Assembly: GCF_022899245.1 (NCBI RefSeq)
Contig: NZ_JALJAZ010000001.1
Location: 1,705,501 to 1,769,500 of the forward strand
Direction: 5' to 3'
Length of the DNA stretch: 64,000 nt
DNA from: Falsirhodobacter halotolerans
GTDB lineage: Bacteria; Pseudomonadota; Alphaproteobacteria; Rhodobacterales; Rhodobacteraceae
A model generated the notes under the pieces. The model was given only the letters and a program-made list of their open reading frames with translations, was not told the origin of the DNA and made no database searches. The translations under genes and the position numbers were made by a program. Position 1 is the stretch's first letter. Every line of letters starts with the position of its first letter. Positions 25,362-33,289 of the stretch are shown piece by piece.

Positions 25362-26072
25362 TCAACGACCGTTCTTGGCTCGCCACTCGGCGAATAGGGT
25401 CAGGTTATTCTGATCTGTCGCGGGGTAAAGCCCAATTATCGTATGACCATTGCGAACTTGTGTGATGACAAAATCCTCATAGGCCGTCATCTCCACCGCC
25501 TCATCCGCAATTTCCGCAGCAATATCAGCGGGTATGACGATGACGCTGTCATCATCCCCCACCAGGATATCACCGGGAAACACGGCCACATCGCCGCAGC
25601 CGATCGGCACGTTGATGTCGATCGCCTCGTGCAAGGTCAGGTTCGTGGGGCTGGATGGGCGGTTGTGATAAGAGGCGAAGTCCAGGCCGGCAATCCCGCC
25701 CGAATCCCGGAACCCGCCATCGGTCACAACCCCTTCCGCCCCACGGGCCGCCAGACGGGTGATCAGGATGTCGCCTGCACTGGCCGCACGCGCGTCCTTG
25801 CGGCTGTCCATCACCAGAACGTGGCCCTCGGGACAGGTTTCGATCGCCACACGCTGCGGATGGTCGGGATTGCGGAACACGTCCATCTTGTTGCGATCCT
25901 CACGCGCGGGCATGTAGCGCAAGGTGAAGGCAGGCCCCACCATGTTCTTGCCCCGCGCGCGCAAGGGGCGCACATCCTGGATCGTCTGGTTTCGCAACCC
26001 CCGTTTGAACAGTGCCGAACACAGGGTGGCGACCGAAACGCCCATCAGTTTCTCTTTGACCTGCGGATCCAT
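25362..26072 (-). CDS. RraA-family protein (aldolase/decarboxylase-like)
   Basis: 236-residue member of the RraA fold family, which includes 4-hydroxy-4-methyl-2-oxoglutarate aldolases and oxaloacetate decarboxylases as well as RNase E inhibitors. The conserved metal/pyruvate site appears as GDILITRLAARGAEGVVTDGGFRD (Gly-x-Arg and Asp), preceded by HVLVMDSR and followed by VFPGDILVGDDDSVIVIP. Being placed between an IlvD/Edd dehydratase and KGSADH, a catabolic lyase or dehydratase step on a 2-keto-3-deoxy acid is more likely than RNase regulation. Confidence 0.83.
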   Translation of the reverse strand: MDPQVKEKLMGVSVATLCSALFKRGLRNQTIQDVRPLRARGKNMVGPAFTLRYMPAREDRNKMDVFRNPDHPQRVAIETCPEGHVLVMDSRKDARAASAGDILITRLAARGAEGVVTDGGFRDSGGIAGLDFASYHNRPSSPTNLTLHEAIDINVPIGCGDVAVFPGDILVGDDDSVIVIPADIAAEIADEAVEMTAYEDFVITQVRNGHTIIGLYPATDQNNLTLFAEWRAKNGR

Positions 26073-26081
26073 GACGCCCTC

Positions 26082-27812
26082 TCAGTTGATGACCGGATCG
26101 GGGGTCTTGCCGCCGAACTCGGTTTTCAGGAAATCGAAATCGCAGCCCTTGTCTGCCTGCTCGATATGCTTGTTGAACATATAGCCATAGCCGCGGGTGT
26201 AATGGCTTTCCGGCGCGGTCCACGCGGCGCGGCGGGCGGCGATCTCCTCCTCGCTCACCTGCATGTTCAGGCTGCGGTTGGGAATGTCCAATTCCACCAT
26301 GTCGCCGGTTTTCAAAAGGGCCAGCGGTCCGCCCACATGCGCCTCGGGCGAGACGTGGAGGACGCAGGCGCCAAAGCTGGTGCCCGACATGCGCGCATCC
26401 GAAATCCGCACCATGTCCCGCAGGCCGAGTTTCAGCAGCGCCTTCGGCATCGGGATCATCCCCCATTCCGGCATTCCCGGCCCGCCCTGCGGCCCCGCCC
26501 CGCGCAGCACCAGAACCGTGTCGGGCGTCAGCGGGTAATCGGGGTCGTCGATGATCTTCTTCAGATCGGGATAGCTGTCGGCCACCAGTGCCGGGCCCAC
26601 GTGACGGTGGAACTTCGGATCGCAGGCGGCGGGCTTGATCACCGCCCCGTCGGGGCAGAGATTGCCCTTCAGCACCGCAAGCGAGCCTTCGTGATAGACA
26701 GGGTTCGACAAGGGACGGATTACGTCGTCGTTCCAGATCTTCACATCCTCCAGCCCGTCCACCAGCGGTTTGCCGGTGACGGTGATGGCGGTCGGATCCA
26801 GCTTGTCGCCCAGCTGCTTCATCAGCGCGCGCAGACCGCCCGCGTAATAGAAGTCCTCCATCAGATACGTCGTTCCGGAAGGACGGATGTTGGCCAGAAC
26901 CGGCGTCGTGCGTCCCACGCGGTCCAGATCCTCCAGCTTCAGATCCACCCCGGCGCGGCGGGCCATGGCGATGATGTGGATGATGGCGTTGGTGGAACAG
27001 CCCGTCGCCATCGCCACCGTTACCGCGTTTTCCACGGCGGCGGGGGTGATGATCTTGTCGGGCGTCAGGTCTTCCCAGACCATGTCGACGATGCGGCGGC
27101 CGCATTGCGTGCTCATCCGTTGGTGGCCCGCATCGGCGGCGGGGATCGACGACGCGCCGGGCAGCGTCAGCCCCATCGCATCGGCGATCGCCGTCATCGT
27201 GCTGGCGGTGCCCATCGTCATGCAATGGCCGTAGGAGCGCGCGATCCCGCCCTCGATCCCCGTCCATTCCTCTTTGGTGATGGTGCCGGCACGGCGTTCA
27301 TCCCAGTATTTGAACCCGTCGGTGCCCGACCCAAGGTATTTGCCCGCGTAATTTCCGCGCAGCATCGGCCCGGCGGGAAGATAGATGAAGGGGATGCCCA
27401 TGCTGACGGCCCCCATCGTCAGGCCCGGCGTGGTCTTGTCGCACCCCCCCATCAACACCGCGCCGTCCACGGGATGAGAGCGCAGAAGCTCCTCAACCTC
27501 CATCGCCAGCATGTTGCGATACAGCATGGTCGTCGGCTTCACGAAATTCTCGGACAGCGACAGGGCCGGAAGCTCCATCGGAAAGCCGCCCGATTGCAGG
27601 ACGCCGCGCTTCACCCATTCCACGCGGTCCTTGAAATGCATGTGGCAGGGCTGCGCATCCGACCATGTATTGATGATCGCGATGATCGGGCGCCCTTCCC
27701 AATCGGCAGGGTCGTATCCCATCTGCATCGTCCGGGACCGGTGCCCGAACGAGCGTTGGTCATCGGGCAACATCCAGCGGGCCGAACGCAGGTCGGCATA
27801 GGTCTTCGGCAT
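26082..27812 (-). CDS. IlvD/Edd family dehydratase (aldonic acid dehydratase, L-arabinonate type)
   Basis: Iron-sulfur dehydratase of 576 residues that removes water from a 2,3-dihydroxy acid to give a 2-keto-3-deoxy acid. Cluster ligands Cys56 (SDAQPCHMHF), Cys124 (GGCDKTTPG) and Cys197 (YGHCMTMGTAST) are intact. Length and sequence fit the pentonate/hexonate branch (L-arabinonate, D-xylonate) better than biosynthetic IlvD. The start is the ATG of MPKTYADLRSARW. It is the first gene of the operon, divergent from a GntR regulator, with an AT-rich palindrome in the promoter. Exact sugar acid unknown. Confidence 0.88.
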   Translation of the reverse strand: MPKTYADLRSARWMLPDDQRSFGHRSRTMQMGYDPADWEGRPIIAIINTWSDAQPCHMHFKDRVEWVKRGVLQSGGFPMELPALSLSENFVKPTTMLYRNMLAMEVEELLRSHPVDGAVLMGGCDKTTPGLTMGAVSMGIPFIYLPAGPMLRGNYAGKYLGSGTDGFKYWDERRAGTITKEEWTGIEGGIARSYGHCMTMGTASTMTAIADAMGLTLPGASSIPAADAGHQRMSTQCGRRIVDMVWEDLTPDKIITPAAVENAVTVAMATGCSTNAIIHIIAMARRAGVDLKLEDLDRVGRTTPVLANIRPSGTTYLMEDFYYAGGLRALMKQLGDKLDPTAITVTGKPLVDGLEDVKIWNDDVIRPLSNPVYHEGSLAVLKGNLCPDGAVIKPAACDPKFHRHVGPALVADSYPDLKKIIDDPDYPLTPDTVLVLRGAGPQGGPGMPEWGMIPMPKALLKLGLRDMVRISDARMSGTSFGACVLHVSPEAHVGGPLALLKTGDMVELDIPNRSLNMQVSEEEIAARRAAWTAPESHYTRGYGYMFNKHIEQADKGCDFDFLKTEFGGKTPDPVIN

Positions 27813-27864
27813 AGGTTTCCTCCCGTCGCGGCGCGATTCTCTCAAACCGTTCGACCGCCCCTAA

Positions 27865-27878
27865 ACTAATATATTAGT
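27865..27878. promoter_or_regulatory. Palindromic operator ACTAATATATTAGT, probable GntR site
   Basis: Perfect 14-bp palindrome in the divergent region between the dehydratase operon and the GntR gene, striking in such GC-rich DNA. The same sequence with one change occurs at 33135-33148 before the transporter operon. Size and symmetry fit a dimeric GntR/FCD regulator; binding by the adjacent regulator is inferred. Confidence 0.75.
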
Positions 27879-27967
27879 GCGTCAGATATATCAACAGCCA
27901 TTCGTTGCCTTCCCTCATACGCACATTCGGTCTAGGATGATGACCATGCCATATGCCGCGACACGCC

Positions 27968-28654
27968 ATGCCCACACTGACCCGTCTTGAACCGACCGCC
28001 GGCGGAACGGTCCAGCGCATCTATGACAGCCTGCGCCACCGGATCGTGATGCTGGACCTGCCGCCCGGCAGCGCCCTTTCCCGGCTGGACCTGACCGTGG
28101 AATACGCGGTCAGCCAGACCCCCCTGCGTGAGGCGTTGCAGCGTTTGGCGCAGGACGGGCTGGTCAGCATCCGCCCCCAATCCAAGACCGTGGTCAGCCA
28201 GATCGACACGAACCGCCTGCGCGAGGCGCATTTTCTGCGCGTGGCCTTGGAAACCGAAGTGGTTCGACGCATTGCCGAGGATGTGCCCCCCGATCTGGTC
28301 GCCAACCTGCGGTCGTTGGTGCGGATGCAGACGGCCATCGCCCATGACAGCACGCAATACCGGATGTTCCAGGAACTGGATGAGCTGTTTCACCAGACGC
28401 TGTTCGCCGCCGTCAATCAGATCGACCTGAACCGTCTGGTGCGGGAACGGTCGGGCCATATGGAGCGGGTTCGGCAGCTTCATCTGCCCGAACATGGCAA
28501 GATCGAAAGCATCCTGTTCGACCACGGCGCTGTGGTGGATGCGATCGAGGCGGGCGATGCGCCGGCGGCGATGGCCGCCATGCGCAGCCATCTCAGCCGC
28601 ACGTTGCAGCAGGTGGAGGCGTTGCGCCAAGTGCACCCCGCCTATTTCGCCTGA
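27968..28654 (+). CDS. GntR family transcriptional regulator, FCD (FadR-like) subfamily
   Basis: 228-residue DNA-binding regulator. Residues 14-75 form the winged helix (IYDSLRHRIVMLDLPPGSAL, then SQTPLREALQRLAQDGLVSI); an all-helical FCD ligand domain follows, with Asp/His metal-site positions such as ELDELFHQ and a late RSHLSR. FCD regulators usually sense the pathway's organic acid and act as repressors. It sits between the two operons of the sugar-acid locus and both carry the same palindrome, so it most likely controls both and itself. Confidence 0.9.
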   Translation: MPTLTRLEPTAGGTVQRIYDSLRHRIVMLDLPPGSALSRLDLTVEYAVSQTPLREALQRLAQDGLVSIRPQSKTVVSQIDTNRLREAHFLRVALETEVVRRIAEDVPPDLVANLRSLVRMQTAIAHDSTQYRMFQELDELFHQTLFAAVNQIDLNRLVRERSGHMERVRQLHLPEHGKIESILFDHGAVVDAIEAGDAPAAMAAMRSHLSRTLQQVEALRQVHPAYFA

Positions 28655-29602
28655 TCAGTCGGGCCGGTTGGCGGGCGACAGAAGCGGCCGATCGTCGAAC
28701 CACGCCACAAGATTGTCCACGGCGCGCTGGTGCATCGCGTCGCGCGTTTCCTCCGTGCCGCTGGCGTGATGGGGATAGAGCGTGACATTGGGCAGGCCCA
28801 GCAGCGCGGGATTCGGGTTCGGCTCATCCATGAACACGTCCAGACCCGCCGACGCGATCGTGCCATTCCCCAGCGCCGCGATCAGGGCCTCCTCATCCAC
28901 CACCGTCCCGCGGGAGATGTTGACGAACGTCCCCGCCGGGCCCAGCGCCGCAAGCGTTTCGGCCGACACCAGATGCGCGGTGCCCTCGCCGCCCGCCGTC
29001 GCGGCGATCAGGATGTCCGACCATCCGGCCAGCCCCTCGGGCGTGTCGAAGAAGGCATAGGGCACATCCTTCGGCCCCCGCCCGAAATAGCCGATCTCCA
29101 GGCCCAGCGCCTCGCACCGCTTGGCAATGGCCGATCCGATGCGCCCCAGTCCCAGAATGCCCACCTTCTTGCCTGCGGTGGACACGGTCAGCGGGAACAT
29201 TCCCTTCTGCCCCCACGCGCCCGTGCGGACATAGGCGTCGCCCTCCACCAACCGCCGCCGGGTGGCCAGCATCAGCATGATCGCCGTATCCGCCACGTCG
29301 TCGGTCAGCATTTCGGACGTGCTGGTCAGCCACACCCCGCGGCGGCTCATCGCCTCCACGTCCATCGCCTCATACCCGGCCGAGGTGATGGAGACGATCT
29401 TCAGCGCGGGCATCTTGTCCAGAAACGCCTGATCCAGATGGAAATGGCCGTTGGCGAACATGGCCTGGCAGGTTGGCCCGACACGGGCCAGAAGGGCATC
29501 GGGATCATCGGCCTTGTTCAGCCAATGCAGGGTGAAACGTTCCTCCAACTGCGCCAACTGGTGCGGACGGGGGGCAAGGGTCATCAAAAGATCGGGCTTC
29601 AT
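28655..29602 (-). CDS. D-isomer-specific 2-hydroxyacid dehydrogenase
   Basis: NAD(P)-dependent dehydrogenase of the glyoxylate/hydroxypyruvate/2-ketogluconate reductase family, 315 residues. The dinucleotide motif GLGRIG is at 151-156; the catalytic Arg lies in NISRGTVVDEEAL, the Glu in MDEPNPNP and the acid/base His in YPHHASGT. The ATG overlaps the ATPase stop by four bases, so it is coupled to the transporter operon. It probably interconverts a 2-keto and 2-hydroxy acid derived from the imported compound. Its stop abuts that of the GntR gene. Confidence 0.87.
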   Translation of the reverse strand: MKPDLLMTLAPRPHQLAQLEERFTLHWLNKADDPDALLARVGPTCQAMFANGHFHLDQAFLDKMPALKIVSITSAGYEAMDVEAMSRRGVWLTSTSEMLTDDVADTAIMLMLATRRRLVEGDAYVRTGAWGQKGMFPLTVSTAGKKVGILGLGRIGSAIAKRCEALGLEIGYFGRGPKDVPYAFFDTPEGLAGWSDILIAATAGGEGTAHLVSAETLAALGPAGTFVNISRGTVVDEEALIAALGNGTIASAGLDVFMDEPNPNPALLGLPNVTLYPHHASGTEETRDAMHQRAVDNLVAWFDDRPLLSPANRPD

Positions 29603-31230
29603 ACGCAAAGCATACCTTCGTGTTCGCGGTCCTGCCGGCGGCGGGACTGCACTTCGGGGTCGGGGTCCAGACTGGAGGCGAGCAACCTGCGGGTATACTC
29701 CTGCCGGGGCGCGTCGAAGATCTGGCGCACCGGCCCCTCCTCCACGATCCGGCCGTTTTTCATGACGATCACGCGGTCGGCGAAATCGCGCACCACCGGC
29801 AAATCATGGGCGATGAACAGATAGGACAGGCCGAATTCCCGCCGCAACCCGTCCAGAAGCGCGATCACCTGCGCCTGGATCGACACGTCCAGCGCCGATA
29901 CCGCCTCGTCGCAGATGATCAGCTTCGGTTCCATCGCCAGCGCCCGCGCAATGGCGATCCGCTGCCGCTGCCCGCCCGAGAATTGGTGGGGATAGCGTTT
30001 CGCCATTTCCGGCGTCAGGCCGACCTTGGTCAGCAGTTCGGCAACCCGGCCCTTCCACTCCCCCTTGGGCAGGATCTCGGGATGGATCACCCACGCTTCG
30101 GAGATCAGCTGGAACACCGTCATGCGCGGGTTGAGCGACTGCGTCGGGTCCTGAAACACCATCTGGATCTCGCGCCTCAGACGATACAGGTCGGCAGGCG
30201 GCATCGTCACCAGATCCTTGCCGCGATAGATGGCCTGCCCGCCATCCGGCTCCTCCAGCCGCAAGAGCGCGCGGGCGAGCGTGGATTTGCCCGATCCGGA
30301 CTCGCCCACCACAGCCACGGTTTCGCCGGGCATGATGGTGAAGGTGGCCCCCTTCAGCGCCTTGAACGCGCCATAGGATTTGTCCAGACCGTCCACCCGC
30401 AACAAAGGCTCCCCCGCGCGGGCGCGCTCCTCGGGCATCGCCCCCTTGCCGGGGGCCGCCCCGATCAGCTTCCTGGTATAGGCGTGCTGCGGATTTCGAT
30501 AGACCTCCGCCGCCGCACCCGTTTCCACGATCCGCCCCGCATTCATCACGACGACGCGGTCCGCCACCTCGGCCACGACGCCAAGATCATGGGTGATCAG
30601 AAGCACACCCATCCCCGTCTCGGCCTGCAATTCCTCGATCAGACGCAGCACTTCGGCCTGCACGGTGACGTCCAGCGCGGTCGTGGGTTCATCGGCGATC
30701 AGGATATCGGGCTTCATCGCCACGGCCATCGCGATCATCAGCCGCTGCCGTTGGCCGCCCGAAAACTGGTGCGGATACTTGCGCAAGGCGGCCTCCGGCT
30801 CGGGCATGTCCACGCGGTGCATCAGATCCAACGCCCGGGCGCGGGCCGCATCGGGGGACGTGCCGTGCACTTGCAAAATCTCGGCAATCTGCCACCCCAC
30901 GGTATAGACGGGGTTCAGATGGGCCAGCGGATCCTGAAAGATCATGGCGATGCGCTTGCCATTGATGCGGCGACGCTCCTCCTCTGTCATCCGCAGCAGG
31001 TCCTTGCCATCCAGCATGATCGTCCCCGACGTGATCTTGCCCGGCGGCATGTCGATCAGGTTCATCACGGCGGATGCAGAGACCGATTTCCCCGATCCCG
31101 ACTCGCCCAGGATCGCCAGCGTCTCGCCACGATCCAGATGCCAGCTCACGTCCTCCACCGCGCGGACGGTGCCTTGGGCCGTGTGAAATTCCACCGACAG
31201 GTTGCGCACCTCCAGCAAATGATCAGCCAT
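29599..31230 (-). CDS. ABC transporter double ATP-binding protein (Opp/Dpp DF fusion)
   Basis: Cytoplasmic ATPase with two complete nucleotide-binding domains in 543 residues. Each has a Walker A GESGSGKS, a LSGGQ-type signature FSGGQRQR and Walker B ([24 protein letters not shown]). The AYTRKLI and EYTRRLL ends are the oligopeptide-type C-terminal motifs. It energises the two permeases upstream, with which it overlaps by eight bases. The single fused subunit is common in proteobacterial Opp-type importers. Confidence 0.93.
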   Translation of the reverse strand: MADHLLEVRNLSVEFHTAQGTVRAVEDVSWHLDRGETLAILGESGSGKSVSASAVMNLIDMPPGKITSGTIMLDGKDLLRMTEEERRRINGKRIAMIFQDPLAHLNPVYTVGWQIAEILQVHGTSPDAARARALDLMHRVDMPEPEAALRKYPHQFSGGQRQRLMIAMAVAMKPDILIADEPTTALDVTVQAEVLRLIEELQAETGMGVLLITHDLGVVAEVADRVVVMNAGRIVETGAAAEVYRNPQHAYTRKLIGAAPGKGAMPEERARAGEPLLRVDGLDKSYGAFKALKGATFTIMPGETVAVVGESGSGKSTLARALLRLEEPDGGQAIYRGKDLVTMPPADLYRLRREIQMVFQDPTQSLNPRMTVFQLISEAWVIHPEILPKGEWKGRVAELLTKVGLTPEMAKRYPHQFSGGQRQRIAIARALAMEPKLIICDEAVSALDVSIQAQVIALLDGLRREFGLSYLFIAHDLPVVRDFADRVIVMKNGRIVEEGPVRQIFDAPRQEYTRRLLASSLDPDPEVQSRRRQDREHEGMLCV

Positions 31231-32149
31231 TCTTGCGCCCCCCCATTTCCAGCCGCCACCGTTGCGCCGGATCCAGCGCGATACGCAGCCAGTTGGAGAT
31301 CAGGTTCAGCGACAGCGTCGTCAGGATGATCGCAAGGCCCGGCCAGAAGGACAGCCACCACGCGTTCGTCAGATAGGCGCGCCCCTGCGACACCATCAGC
31401 CCCCACGTCACCTCGGGCGCCTGAATGCCGATGCCAAGGAACGAAAGCGAGCTTTCGGCCAGCATGACGAAGGCGAAATCCAGAGTGCCGATGGTAACCA
31501 GCGTCGGCAGGATCACGGGCAGGATATGGCGGAAGATGATCCGGTTGGTGGAGGCGCCCATCACCTTGGCCGCCTGCACGAACATCCGCTCCCGGATCTC
31601 CAGCACCTCGGCCCGGGCGGTCCGCAGGTAAACGGGGATGCGCGTGATCGCCAGGACGATGATGATGTTGGTGATCGACGGCTCCAGCATGTAAAGCACG
31701 ATCACCGCCAGCAGCAGTGACGGAAAGGACATGATCACGTCCGCCAGCCGCGGAATGATCTGCCCCAGACGCCCGCGCGAATATCCGGCGATCATTCCCA
31801 GCGTCGTGCCGATGATCATGCTGCACACCACCGCGCCCGCGGCGACGGCCATCGTGTTCTGCGCGCCAAGGATCACGCGCGGCAGCAGCGGCCGGCCCAG
31901 CGAATCCGCGCCCAGCATCATGGCCCAGCCCAGATCCCACTGGAACGGCGGGGCATTGCGCCCGCGCAGGTTCATCTTGTCGGCCAGACCGTCCATCAGC
32001 ATCGGCCCGAACAGCGCGCACAGCACCACGATCAGCAGGAAGATCATGGCGACAAAGGCGAACTTGTCGGCCCAGAGAAGGGACAGGAAGGTGGCGAACG
32101 GCCCCCGCGGGCGCGCATCGGTCTTGGTCATCGTTTCGCTTGCACTCAT
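31223..32149 (-). CDS. ABC transporter permease, DppC/OppC type
   Basis: Inner-membrane permease of 308 residues with about six membrane segments. An N-terminal cytoplasmic stretch precedes the first segment; GADSLGRPLLPRVILGAQ is the DppC hallmark, and the EAA loop reads EIRERMFVQAAKVMGASTNRIIFRHILP. The start lies three bases after the partner permease. An in-frame ATG six codons later is possible. It forms the channel together with the DppB-like neighbour. Confidence 0.92.
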   Translation of the reverse strand: MSASETMTKTDARPRGPFATFLSLLWADKFAFVAMIFLLIVVLCALFGPMLMDGLADKMNLRGRNAPPFQWDLGWAMMLGADSLGRPLLPRVILGAQNTMAVAAGAVVCSMIIGTTLGMIAGYSRGRLGQIIPRLADVIMSFPSLLLAVIVLYMLEPSITNIIIVLAITRIPVYLRTARAEVLEIRERMFVQAAKVMGASTNRIIFRHILPVILPTLVTIGTLDFAFVMLAESSLSFLGIGIQAPEVTWGLMVSQGRAYLTNAWWLSFWPGLAIILTTLSLNLISNWLRIALDPAQRWRLEMGGRKNG

Positions 32150-32152
32150 GGA

Positions 32153-33067
32153 TCAATACCGGATGCGCGGATCAAGCAGGGCATAGGCCATGTCGATCAG
32201 CAGGTTCATGATGAAGATGGCCAGCGCCGACACCATGATCGCCGCCAGAACCACCGCGAAATCGCGCTGAAGAATGCTGTCGATCATCAGCTTGCCGATG
32301 CCCGGAAAGCCGAAGATCGTCTCCACCACCACGGCGCCGTTCAGGATGGCCGCCGCCTGATCGCCGATGACCGTGATCACCGGCAGCAGGCCGTTGCGCA
32401 GGCCGTGCACGAAGATGATGGGCCGAGATTTGACGCCCTTGGCCTTGGCCGTCTTGATATAGGGGGCCGAAAGGGCGGTGATCATCGACCCGCGCACCAC
32501 CTGAAGGATCAGGCCGAAGGGGCGGATGAACAGCACGCCGACCGGCAGGATCCAGTGCCAGACGGTCCCCGTGCCCGATGTGGGAAGCCAGTGCAGGTTC
32601 ACGGCAAAGATCACGATGGCCACGATGGCGATCCAAAAATCCGGCGCCGACGCCCCGACAAGCGAGAAGAAGGTGGCGATCCGGTCGAACACCCCGCCCA
32701 CGTTGAACGCGGCAAGCGAGCCGATCACGATGGCCGCGACCGTCACCAGCGTCATCGTCACCACGGCCAGGCTGAGCGTCCAGGTGAACCCCTGAAGCAC
32801 CACGTCGATGGCCGGACGCGATTGCCGGATGGACTGGCCGAAATCCAGATGCAGCAGATCCCAGACATAGCGTCCGAACTGCACGATCAGCGGATCGTTG
32901 AACCCGTTAAGCTCGCGGAACTGGTCCCGCATTTCCTGATTGGCGTCGATGGGCAGATAAAGATCCGTGGGATCCCCCGTCAGACGCGACAGAAAGAATA
33001 CCAGAACGACAAGCCCCACCAGCGAAATCGCGCTGGCAATGGCCCGTTTGCCTAAGAATGGTCCCAT
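32153..33067 (-). CDS. ABC transporter permease, DppB/OppB type
   Basis: First gene of the transporter operon, 304 residues, six membrane segments. It has the DppB N-terminal pattern (FFLSRLTGDPTDLYLP, then DLLHLDFGQSIR) and the EAA loop YIKTAKAKGVKSRPIIFVHGLRNGLLPV, ending in YALLDPRIRY. An AGGGAGGAG site precedes the chosen ATG, and a copy of the locus palindrome lies 68 bases upstream. The binding protein for it is encoded in the neighbouring dehydratase operon. Confidence 0.92.
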   Translation of the reverse strand: MGPFLGKRAIASAISLVGLVVLVFFLSRLTGDPTDLYLPIDANQEMRDQFRELNGFNDPLIVQFGRYVWDLLHLDFGQSIRQSRPAIDVVLQGFTWTLSLAVVTMTLVTVAAIVIGSLAAFNVGGVFDRIATFFSLVGASAPDFWIAIVAIVIFAVNLHWLPTSGTGTVWHWILPVGVLFIRPFGLILQVVRGSMITALSAPYIKTAKAKGVKSRPIIFVHGLRNGLLPVITVIGDQAAAILNGAVVVETIFGFPGIGKLMIDSILQRDFAVVLAAIMVSALAIFIMNLLIDMAYALLDPRIRY

Positions 33068-33134
33068 GCCGACCCTCTCCTCCCTCGGGTGCGCCGTGCC
33101 GTGCGACCGGGCCTCCATTCCCGATTCGCACCGC

Positions 33135-33148
33135 ACTGATATATTAGT
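33135..33148. promoter_or_regulatory. Second GntR-type operator, ACTGATATATTAGT
   Basis: Thirteen of 14 bases match the perfect palindrome at 27865-27878. It lies 68 bases upstream of the first permease gene. The match ties the transporter operon to the GntR regulator of the same locus. Confidence 0.72.
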
Positions 33149-33215
33149 ATTACAGTATTGAAAGGTGCCCGACCAGAGATTCGTTGCGGCCCCCTGCCAG
33201 CGATCCACAGGTGGG

Positions 33216-33277
33216 GGGGGCCGGAGGGCGACGCTCTGTCAATTCGCCCCTCGACCGGGCCTCACCCTCCGGCCCCC
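33216..33277. repeat. 13-bp perfect inverted repeat with 36-base loop
   Basis: GGGGGCCGGAGGG at 33216-33228 and CCCTCCGGCCCCC at 33265-33277 can form a large stem-loop. It lies 12 bases beyond the pyc stop and upstream of the transporter promoter. No T-run follows on either strand; it may still end pyc transcription or shield its 3' end. Confidence 0.6.
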
Positions 33278-33289
33278 GAACGCGGACCA

